A DNA stretch of 64,000 nucleotides, taken from positions 24,462,001 to 24,526,000 of the forward strand of contig NC_072797.1 in assembly GCF_028583425.1 (NCBI RefSeq). The letters are read 5' to 3'. Shown piece by piece: positions 47,801 to 59,800 of this stretch (position 1 is the first letter of the stretch; each line of letters starts with the position of its first letter). This stretch comes from Eublepharis macularius. Taxonomy: Eukaryota > Chordata > Lepidosauria > Squamata > Eublepharidae. A model generated the notes under the pieces. It was given only the letters and a program-made list of their open reading frames with translations, did no database searches and was not told the DNA's origin. Both the position numbers and the translations under genes were made by a program.

Positions 47801-50800
47801 AATCTGGAAAACTTTCAAGAGAGTCAGAGAAGACGGTCTTGGGATAGATAGGCCAATGATTTAATAGGGTTCAGGGGAAGTGGTAGTTGCAGACACCTGT
47901 CCACCAATTAAGCACCGTCTTCCTGGTTTTTTTTAACCTATAATAAATCATCTCTTCAGGAGTCCCTCTATTCCAGTTGTGATCTAGTGTAGTGTCAAAA
48001 GGATAATGGGGCAAATCAGAGTTCTTTCTAGTCATTTAATTGCTCAAAATAGTTCATTGGCTATTTCAGATTTTTTTTTTAATTTTCATTCTTTCAACCC
48101 AGTTCATCCCGTAACCCCTTCTGACCTCTCAGTTTCTGAAAGTAATTCCTCTGCTATTGAGTTACGTTGGAAAGTAAAACATAAACTTGAGCTGCTTTGC
48201 CAAATTGAATGTCGTCATCCAGATGGGAAAGTGGAACTGGTAAGAAACACTTAAAACCTCTTTCATTTTATATATTTTGTATGGGTTGGCCAGCTGTGGC
48301 AAAGTTCTGTGGCCCTCTAAAAACTAACACGTGTTGTTGAGTTCATGGGTTAGAGCCACTTTGTCAAGACACAGCCACAAAAACTAATTGTCAGTAAATA
48401 AGGGGTCACAAGACTCTGTGTTATTTCCGTATAGTTTACAGATGAATTATTTTATTTATTTATTTGGCTTATTTGGCCCTTCCCACATTATCATAAAAGG
48501 CAGTGCTTTTAAAAGGCAGACAACACAAAATGCATAACTCTGGAGAAAAAAATCTCCATTACTAAGGCTGCAATCCTAAGGGGAAAATTCCTGGGAGTAA
48601 GCCTCATTGAATAACACGGGATTTACTTCTGAGTAGACTTTTCTAGGCTTTCTGTATGATACAGAAAATAAAGAAAAATGGTATTACTCACTAGAAAAAC
48701 TGAAACATAAGATACTACATATAGCAAACTGATACTACATCTTATACATTGTGGTATAATCCATGGTCCCTTTTACTTTCACTTTCCCTAGAAAAGCTCT
48801 CCTGAACAACTCTAGTTTACAATGACAGGATTGTAGGAGCTCTCCTCCGGACCTCCTCAGGCAGGCCATTCCACAAGGTGGGGGCTACAACAGAGAAAGC
48901 ACATGTGCCTGAGGAAATGGTTCATTTAGGCTACAGTCCTTGCCAGCCGTTGGTTCTGGTGAGGGGAGTGGGGAATCAACACTTCTGGGTTGAAAATTTA
49001 CATCTGCCTTTTCATAATTTTTTGTCTTCTATGTGGTTTAAAAAATATGTTTCCACAAAGCTGTTTCAATCCCAGCAGTGGTGGTGAACTTCAATATATA
49101 AATTGTCCATCCTAGAATAAACCAACAGACTCCCTTGTACTAGGTGGTGATATCTGCACCAAAAGGCAACCCTACAGGGCCAACACTCTCTGGTGGTGCC
49201 CTCCAATCACGTCCATTGGTGCCACCTCTGTTCTTCCCATATCTGTTCTTCAGATAAGCAAGGTTTGGCCATATCACATGGAAAACAGTGGAACAACTTA
49301 GCGATGACTACCTTCAATCCCCTTGATTTCAAGGTATCAGATCATGCAGTTACATCAGTACACCCTTGATGAAACTTTATGACCTGGATGTATTCTGAAT
49401 GTGTTCTTTGTAGCCCTAGTGCATTCTGATGTTTTGCATTTAACACAAAGATGGATCAGCAACAACAAAGCCACCATACTTGACCTTTAACAACATTAAT
49501 GTTCTACAGCACAACAGCACGTCCCATAGCACTGAGACATATCATATCACGAGTGGGTTGCAACCTTATACAAGGTACTCTTTTCGAGTGCGCTGTGGTG
49601 CCGACCGACACTTCTGGAAATGGAGCGAATGGAGTGAATCAAAAACTGGATGGACAAAAGAATCTGGTGAGGAAGCTTGTGCTGCAGAAGACAAGCTTGG
49701 GATGTGGTGAGGTTCAGCAAGATATTGGCCGTTTTCACACTACTAACCTACCTCCATAATGTTGCGAAACGTCATGCAAAAAACGCGGAAGATAGCGTCT
49801 TCTCGTGAGAGTTTTGCGTGACATCGCTCAAAACTCTTGCGAGAAGATGCTATCTTCTGTGTTTTTGTGCAACATTTCACAATGTTACAGAAGCAGGTTA
49901 GTAGTGTGAAAATGGCCGTTCTTGGAAAGATGAGTGTTTTCTAAAGAGCAATGGGAGGCAGAAGACCTGAGGAGGCAAGGAACTTCCTCACTTCCTTAAG
50001 GAGAAGACTTACATTTCCCCACATCTGCAGTGAAGGTAGGGAGGGATATGTCATATTTTCATAGATACAGCATGCTATTGTAGTATGCACTTTTATTTTT
50101 TTTACTGTAAAAGAAGTAAATTTTATTTTTTTTAATTAAAACAAACCTCTTACAAAATAGAAATAAAAAATGACAGCAATAGTGTCAGGTCTGTACATAA
50201 AGTCTGTATAAATTTTTTTCAAGTATCTAAAAATAAGTCCATGCACAATTGTTGTCCATATGCTATATGTTCAAATATTTATAAAATTGTAAGGTCCTCA
50301 ATCCAGTGAATGAGGGGAGGTGGACATTTCTCTCTCCAGTGCTGTTATATGAGTCTTTTAATCAAGTGTGTCCAGTATTTTTGTTGAGCCCATCTGGCAA
50401 TCCTACCCCCAAATCACCCCAAAATTGGCTCCCAAAGGAGCTGAAAGGAATAAAAATCTAACACAAATTACAACTAATGTTTGCAACAAAACGTTCCTTG
50501 GAAGAGGATTTTCAGCTGAACCGGACTTTCACCATCTCTTACAGAGTACACAGGTTGGGTCCAAGTCTCCAGCCTGTGTCAGATATAACACAATCACACA
50601 TGAGCGGTGGGTTCTCCCCAATTGCTGTGTACGTGGTGCCTGATCAGGACTGCGGTTCCCAGGGAGAAGGGGATTCAGTGTTCCCTCCTGTAGCATTTTC
50701 TCAGCCTGCAACAATCCAAGGAAGAGTTCTGTGATTGTTGGGGAAACCCAAGCATATTCCAGAATCATCTTGGTTTCCCCACTTAATGCCTGCTCAAAAT

Positions 50801-53800
50801 GGTTTCAGATTGGGAAAATGGTGCAGGGCGGAGGGCTGAAGTCCCTCTCCATGTGCACTATGGTCCAGGCACCCCTTGCTTAGGAACGGAAGAGAACCCT
50901 CAAGTGATGTGTTGATTATATTAGGTCTCACCCAGGATGGGGACCTGGTCCCTACCTGTGTACCCCGTGTAATATATGAAGAGGCACATGATACAGATTT
51001 CCACCCCTTTCCTCCCCTCTTTGATAACTCACCAATGGTAGCTTGAAACCGATGGCAGGGAGTGCCGGGGGTGGTTGGGCTGGCCTATAATAATAAAAAT
51101 AACAACAACTGTGCTTATGTACTACTATTCTAGACAAATCAGAGCAGTGAGCAAAGTCAGTATTGTTATTATCCCCACAATACAGCTGGGGGGCTGCAGC
51201 TGAGAAGAGTGGCTTACTGAAGGTCACCTGCTGAGCTCAGTACAGTTGTGGGATTCCATCCAGGGAAGGACTAATTCACAGTCCAACCACTACAGCACCA
51301 CTGCCTGCCCTTTCCTGAAAGCCCCATTAGTCCATTATCTCACTTACTCAGCGATGTTGTGTGTTTGATTTGCAGCTCCATCAGGGCATCTTGATGTCTG
51401 GAGAAGCATTAGCCCAGGTTTGGACTCTTGTAATGTAACTCTGTTCTGGAAGGTAAGTCCAGCTATACAAACCGTGTAGACTCTACAACTTGTGAGATGA
51501 CCACTAGCTAGGGTGGCTTCAATAGTGGTTACTGAAACTGATGAAGCCTATAAGATGTGATGACCGAACGGAGCTTCCCCCACCAGATGAATCCCTGCTG
51601 CTGGGGGAAGTAATGGGCAAGGCTGCTGCCTTCATGCTCTACTTGTACCCTTCCAGAGGCATCTAGTTGGCCACTATGCGAAACACGATGCCTGACTCTA
51701 TGCGCTTTAGGCTTCATTCCAGGCTCTTGTTCTATTCTATTGTTTCCTTATATGACAGCAAAAGGAAATCAATCTCGTCTTTGTTTCATTTATAAGAAAC
51801 AAGGGTAGATGCATAAGGCTGATCCCTGTTATTCTGTGGTTATAAACAGAGAACCCATGAGAATCCTGGTGATGGGTGGATACAGGGCATTTTTTTCTGG
51901 GAAAAGAGGTGGTGGAACTCAGTGGGTTGCCCTTGGAGAAAATGGTCACATGGCTGGTGGCCCCGCCCCCTGATCTCCAGACAGAGGGGAGTTTAGATTG
52001 CCCTCCACGCTGCCAAGCGACGCGGAGGGCAATCTAAACTCCCCTCTGTCTGGAGATCAGGGGGCGGGGCCACCAGCCATGTGACCATTTTCAAGAGGTT
52101 CCAGAACTCCATTCCACCGCGTTCCCGCTGAAAAAAAGCCCTGGGTGGATATATCTTCCCCTCCCCCTCAAAATCCATGGCGATACAAATTCTCAAGCAG
52201 GTCAATTTCCTTCCTTCTGTTTTCCCTTTCTCTTTCATTAACACTGAACTGCCCTCAATTATCTCTTCTTCCTGGTGAACAATCAACATGTTTACTCCTC
52301 AACAGGCCCTTGAGGTGGTTTTTCTTTTGCTTTTCTGTTGATCTACCCACTGTCCATCAACCTGTCTTCAGGTATTATGTGAAGTAATGTTTTTGATCCT
52401 GACCCTACTACAGATCAGTTTCATCAGGCAATTCTGGGTCGTAGTATTCTACAATTCGACCGTTCTCAGCTGTAGTATGGAAAGTGGCTTCCACACAGAG
52501 CTCTTGCTTTCCATTCCTCTCCCAAATTGTCAGCAGTTGGGGAACAGACTTCCGCATGATATTATCACATGGTTTCCCACAAGCCAGGTTATTCCTGGCT
52601 CTTCTCTGCAGTTTTCCAAATCTGTTTTGGTAATCTTTTCTTAAAGATTGTACCTAAAGAGAGCAGGTTTGAGGAAAGTATGGATTTCCACACTTCCTTG
52701 TCCATATCTCATGCTATTTCCTCTCATGAACCTTCTTAAAAGCTCCCGTCACTAGTGGGCTTCTGGAGGGAATGGCAAGCACAAAGAAAAAGCAAAGAGA
52801 AAATCCCGTTGTGGAGGTCTGATTGCATTTTTAGTGCAAAATGGAGAATTGTTCCTATGTAGACGTAATCTCTTCAACTTGGGATAGTTTTTGATAAGAG
52901 GATACAATACCCATGAGCTTTGTGGTAGCCTTTGCTAACAACACCTCATTTGGAATAGACTTTTTAAAAAAGACTCAGGTATAAAATTGCCATCTATAAA
53001 CAGGAAATGCCATATGCAACTATCATCAAACACATTTGGGTACCATTATAGCTAGAAACGTGGATTGTAAATACAGTTTGCCAAGTCTTGTTTTCCTTCC
53101 CACAGCCATTACCAAGCTTTCATGCTAATGGAGAAATCAGGACATATGAGATCTTCTATGAAAGATTAGGAGAACGTTCTATGCCCGAGGAGGTCCCTGC
53201 ATCAAACAATTCCACAATGATTTTTCTTAATAACTGTTCCTATACAATCAATGTCTTGGCGAAGAATTCTGTAAATTCATCTTCTCCTTCGGCGATCGTC
53301 ATCTCAGCAGCTTCAGAGAATGGTTTGTACAATTGGATATATTGTTCCCTAAATTGCTCTTTCCTGCCCCTCTCCTGATGCAAGTCCTAGTCTGTCCAGT
53401 CAGTTTGTTGCTATCTAGGATTCAGTTCCTATAGTTATGTATTTCACACCTTCACGTGGGTAAAAGGTGTTATGATTAGCGTGGAGCCCTCAAGTCACAG
53501 CTATGATACCCCCTGGTGGGTTTTTCATGGCAAGAGACTAACAGAGGTGGTTTGCCACTGCCTGCCTCTTCAACCCTGGTCTTTGTTGGAGGTCTCCCAT
53601 CCAATTACTAACCAAGGCCAACCCTGCTTAGCCTCTGAGATCAGCCTCACCTGGGTACACTACTGATAAAATGTGCCAGAAGTATTTACAGTTATCTCGT
53701 TTTGATCTTCATACTGTTACATCCTCCTCATTTCCCCAAGTGTTGAGAATTTCCATTGGCGATAATAGAGGTTTTAGTTTCCTTTGGATAAGCAGACATT

Positions 53801-56800
53801 GGAGACTCTACCTTTATAATGTATACTTTATTTATTTACAAATATACAAGGAAAGTGGAGGCAAAGAGGTACTCCTACAGTTCCCACGCCCACAAGAAGC
53901 CTAGTATTTAGCTTCCAAACCTTTCTTAAAATTCTCCCATCTCCAAATTCAAAATGGCTGCTTCTCGTACAAAGCGTGCAGAGCCGTGGACTCAGACCTC
54001 GGCAGCTGAATTGACTATCTAGGAAACCATCCGCCAGCAACGAGTGGGAATTTTTTAGTGTTGGTTTTATCAATCCTTGCACTAGCCATCAGAAAACTCT
54101 TTTGGTAATTTATAGTGATAGAGTGTGCAGAAATCACAGCTCAGGAGCAACAGCTCCATTTCCCTACATTTCTGGTTTGGGGCTCCGATTCCAGGTTCTC
54201 TGGCTATCAATAAGGCCCGTAACCAGCATAAGGGTTACTATATTTAATATCATGGAAGTACAGCCTGTTCAGTGTTTTGTAAGTGGCCAACATTTGCAGG
54301 AATATTAGCAAGCATAGACCAGGGAAGTGTGGGATTTGTTTTCTTTTGAGCTTTACATAATTTCTTACATCTTTATCACAACTGTTCTCCGAGGAATTTG
54401 GAGCACTACATATGGACTATGCCTACACATGGTTTGGCTGTTGTACTATCATTGTGCTATTGCAGTCATTTGATACTGGATTATCTTGTCCACATAGGAA
54501 AATATGGTGCAAATGAGTGATATAATGCAACCATATCCCACAATGTGTGGATGCAACCATGGTTAGCTTCCCCTAACCCTATCCTTACAACAAGCCTGAT
54601 AGTGATTGGCCCAAGGAGATGAGCTTCCATGGCTAAATGATGATAGGGAGATCATTGACTCTTTCCAGTCCTAGTCCCACATTCTAACTACTACACCACC
54701 CAGGTGCTCTTGAAATTGGTATCTTCAATTATTTGCTTTTTGGATGTTCATTTCTGCAGCATCCTCACAGTCTGTTCCTGGGATATTTTGGTCTGAGTAC
54801 CACAACAGAAGACATTTCTCCACCAGCACCTCCCCAGCCCGTCTATGTAGCCCAGAGGACAACATGGCTTTTTAGTCTCTGGGTCTGTTTTACTCTGTCG
54901 AAATCGGCAGTTGTCCTAAATACCAGCACAGTGAACAAAAATCTGTCCTCTTTCATGCACGGATTTTCCAGAAATCCAAATTATAGTAATGTGTTGCTTT
55001 TTAGATCACATGTGGGAGATTAACACCAGTGCCTCCAAAGACGATACAATCAACAACACAGAGACTGGCATTTACATCTCTTGGAAGCCTCAAGGTCACT
55101 TTGATGGCTACATCATTGACTGGTGCAACCACCCAAGGGCCAAACCTTGTGATTTTCAGTGGAAGAAATTTGGACAAAACCAGTCCAGTGCTCTCATTAT
55201 CTCAGGTGAGAACAACACCCCCCCCTTTTTTAACTTAAGAATTAGTTCCCAGATAAGCCATTGTTGGAGAAGCATTGAAATGCTGTCTGGCTCCAATTTC
55301 TCTGCATTTTTTCCTGCATCTATTTTGACACTGCTGTTGCTATTGTTTGTATTTTATTAATGTTACTATTGATATTATCGTGTCTTCCTTGTTGTTTCTT
55401 GAGATGTTGGAAGTCATGTCATTTATCATTGTGGGTGAAGAGTACAAAGTATTTATTTCAATATTAATTTAATCTTTATTTAGAGCCAATTTGGTAGAGT
55501 GGTTAAGACCCTAATCTGGAGTGCCAGGTTTGATTTCCCTCTCCTCCACTTCAAGCCAGCTGGGTGACCTTGGGTCAGTCACAGCTCTTTCAGAGTCCTC
55601 TCAGCTCTACCCACCTCGCAGGGTGATTGTTGTGGGGATAATAATAACATACTTTGTAAACCACTCTGAGTGGGCATTATGTTTTCCCAAAGGGCAGTAT
55701 ATAAATCAAATGTTGTTGTTGTTATTTAAACAAGTGGGAAGATGCTGTTTTTTATGCAGCATCTACCAAGGTGGTTCTGAGCACCTACTAGAGAGGTGAA
55801 TGAGAACTCAAGGTACAAAACACACTGATTGGGTTTTTTTTAAAAGGCAACTTTGAATTTCATCCTGGAAAATCAGATAAACTTCACAAAAAGAAAAAAA
55901 AAAGTATCACTTACACAGAATTTGTAATCTTTGAAATCTCTGTAGCTGTTGATTGCAAGAGCTCTTGTTTCTGTGGGTTGAAAAGAGCCCTCCAATTGGC
56001 TCAGCTGTTGAGGTGGTATAGAATATGTACGAACATCCCAGCTAATCAGGTTAGGTTAGGTGCTGTGGATGGAAAAGCAACCAGGAGAAAAGGGAGTATT
56101 CAGTTCGACCAAGCATTGGTCAACTGTTAAACTGAGTGTATGAGAGTAGTATATGAATAGTGTGTGTGAGTAGTGTTTGTAATTGAGTATCATAAGTATA
56201 TGGCTGGGGAGTGAGTGAAAGAAATTGACTGCACACTGACAAAAACATATCCATGCATTTAAATTAGTCTCTGCTTAACTAGTAATTCTCAATCATTAAA
56301 CTATTTCAGGATTATATCCTTCAGTATATAACCTGTTTTAAAGAGTGAGCACAATCTGATTTATTCTCTTATTCTAGAGGACTGTATATCTCCTGATTTT
56401 CTTTTGTTCTAGATGCTTTCACTCCTGGAGTGAAATACACTTTTGGAGTGTATGGAGCTCAAGGTAACAGAGCTTCTTTGCTGGAGAAGAAAGCCAGATA
56501 CCTTAAAGAACTGGGTAAGCCTGCAGTGCTATTTGACCATGTTGTAATTAAGGATATTGAATTAGTGTCTTTAAAACAGAAACTGTACAGGAACACAGTA
56601 ATGTCTTGGTTTTCCCACCACTAACCAAAGGTTATGTTTATTATAGCACTCTGTTCAGTGAGAGATCAGACGGGTATGGGAGCATCTGAGCACAAGCAGA
56701 GCTCCTCTACCTGCAAGGTCTCCCTTGATTTTGCTCCTTTTCACGGAGAAAAGCAGATCTTTGTGCCATCCTCTTGTGCAGTTATCCAAATCGAATAGGC

Positions 56801-59800
56801 TAATGAGTGTTAGCAGAGATGCCTAATAAACAGAGAAATGGGAACCTGCATGAAGAGAGAAATAAAACTTACACTCAGAACCTTGGTTAAGCTTTAGAAA
56901 AGAAATGAGAGTCCATTTATTGTTGGAAGTCCATACAGGATAGGAAGGGGTGGAGATCTTTTTAGCTATCTCATCTAAGAACGCTAGGGTATGCCAGGAT
57001 GACATGTCCTGCACCCATGGTGCCAAGATGGAAAAGAGAGGGAGAGTATGACAAAGGCTGATTCCACACATGTTGGATAATGCACTTCCAATCCTCTTTA
57101 TAGATAATTTGGAACGGATTTTTTCATGTGCGGAACAAAAAATCGACCTCAAATGATTGATAAAGTGCATTGAAAGTGCATTATCCAACGTGTGCGGAAT
57201 CAGCCAAAGAAAGGAAGATGAGGTGTCTCAAAGAGGAGATCCATGTGAATAGCAGTCTGCACATGGAAGGATAGTGCCAGAGTGTTAAAGAGCAAAAAGG
57301 TTAACTGATCCCTGACTTCTCTATCTTTTTAACTCTCTGATTTGTCCCTCTGAAACCTTCTTTAACTGGAGATGCTGGGATTTAAGTGAAGGGAAATCTT
57401 ATGAACTAGTCTCTAGCCCGCATGCATATGCTGCAAAAAAGTGGAAAGACATAAGAGTTGCTAAAGTTACCAGAAAGTGAGAAAGAGATATGAGAATAAT
57501 CAGCTAGGAGAAATTCCAAGTGAGAAGTTGTGGAAAATGTAGCAACGAGGAGACAAGTCCGGAAACATTCTGTGAAGCCTTCTTAGAATCTTGCGGGAGA
57601 ATTGGTCAATCCCATTGTTTCCCCAAAATGCAAGCTTGCTTTGACAATAAATAGATATTTAAGGCCAAGGCTGAAGATTAGCAGTCCAGGACACAAACAA
57701 CAACGTTATCAATTTCCTGTCTTTCAGAGCCCCCTAGTTTCCCTGAACTGCATATAGTCACAGCAACTTCCCAATTGCTGAAGATAACGTGGGATTATGA
57801 TCATAACGAGTCCCTCCCTGGGTTTATCAGAGGCTACAATGTTCATGTGAAAGCTAAACATGGGAATTGCACATTCAAGGGATCAGAACAACTTGTAATT
57901 CCAGGTAACTGTTTCCGGGAACCCAGTCATGTGTGGAGAGGTCTTCTAGGACTGGGTGCTCAAAAGCGGCGGAAAGGATGGTTTGCTAACCTCAGGCAGA
58001 ATTCTTCATGAAGAGATGAAACTAGATCCGAGAGGAAAGGAAGGCAAGAGAACCAAAGGAAAGATGCTGACAAGCAGTTAAGAACTTGAGAAAGGGGATC
58101 AGCCACGTCAAGACAGCAGGGGGTAGCCATGTTGATCTGCAGTTGAACAGCAAGATTCTAGTCTAATACCCGATGAAGAAAGTTTTGCCTCTCAAAAGCT
58201 TATATCCTTGAAGGTCTTTAAGGTGCTAATGAACTTGTAGAAAGTTGGTCACTCATCTTGAAAGAAAGGTAATTTCCTGCAGTCTCGGACTGACACGCAT
58301 TTGGGGGGAGAAAATGGAAGCTGGGTGATGAAATTAACTTGCTCTTTCAAAGTCACTCCTCCACCACTATGAAGGCTACTCTTTCTCACCCAGAAAAGGG
58401 ATTTGGTTTCAAAATACTTGTGAATCGCCAAATATGAATCAGAATTTATATTCTCTCCCTCTTTTGCTCTGTTTTTGAATGCAGATAGTTCCGTAATATG
58501 CAAATATACAATTGAGGACCCAGCTAAAAAGACACTGACAGTGAAACAGCCAGGGCCAAGCAAGGAATACTGGCTTGAAGTTCTTGCTTTCAGCACTATT
58601 CCCCCCAATATCACAGACACCTTTATAAAGGGGACTGCAGTACACCTTAGGAAAGTAACCATACCCCCTGACGGTAAGTTTTAAAAGTAATGGACATTAC
58701 ATTAGAGCTGTAATTGGGTGTTTTTGTTGTTTGCTTTTGACTATTACGAATATACTTTTGCACTTCTTTTAATTCTGCCAGTCTTCATCATTTGGTGATG
58801 AAATAATTTCATATGAAGCTGTCAGAATCAGGAGTACTGAGTGTGTTGCCGAGTGGCAAGGGGGTTGTGTGTGTGTGTGTGATATAGAAAACAATGAACA
58901 CGCTTTTGGAAAGGAAACAGATTTTCTTAAGTAAGCAAGAGAGGTTTACAGAAATCATACATTCAGAAGGGTCACTGCAGGAGAATAATACATGCTCATA
59001 TGTCCCTTCAGCTGCTTGGAATCCTTGAATAATGGCAGGGGGCACGCCTCCCTCTGGCAAAAGGCACAGCACTGAGCTGCTGCAGCAGTCAGGCTGAGAT
59101 ACAACTGCTGGGATGGTCCCATGGGACTTATATGGGTTTTAGGATACTTGGTTTCTGTATGTGTGCTGTTTATTCCTAACTGGCCTTGAAGTGGGAGTAA
59201 TACAAGGCCATCTGATAGGGTTGCAAATCCCTTGCTGGGGGGCGGGGTAATCCCCCGCTCCCACCTTTCAGCTCCCACCCCTGCTTACCTGGCTGGCGGG
59301 GGTGGGGGGAATGCGTTTCCCGGGGCACACTCCCGGGCAGCATGACATACTCCTGCATGCCTCAGTGGCCTGATTCAGGCTGGATTTGGCCATATTTGAG
59401 CCATATTTGGCCCTGAATTGGGCCCAATTTGGCCCCCTTGCAGTGTGCGGGAGCTCTCCCAGGGTGGCACATGGCCTGCATGATGACATCACTTCCCAGA
59501 AGTGGTCTCCCATCCAAGTACTAACCACCACTGACCCTACTTAGCTTCTGAGGTGGGGCTAGCCTAGAAGCTTATGTGTATATCTGCTATTATTGTTGGG
59601 TTGTTTTGTTTCTTTTCTTTTTTATTCTATACTAACAACAGAGCCCCTTTAAAAAAAATGGGCCCTAAAAAAAACCAGGAACGTTGGCCCTCCTGCCGCA
59701 GCACCCTCTGGAGCGATGGGCTGGCTCACCTGGCCCTCCTGTAGCAGCGGCACCCTCTGGAGGCCATATTGACCATGACACACTTTTTATCCTGGTGCTC

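Noticed and set aside
59504..59572. 5S rRNA gene
   Set aside because: Only part of the 5S sequence is present and it is diverged; it is a SINE-derived fragment.
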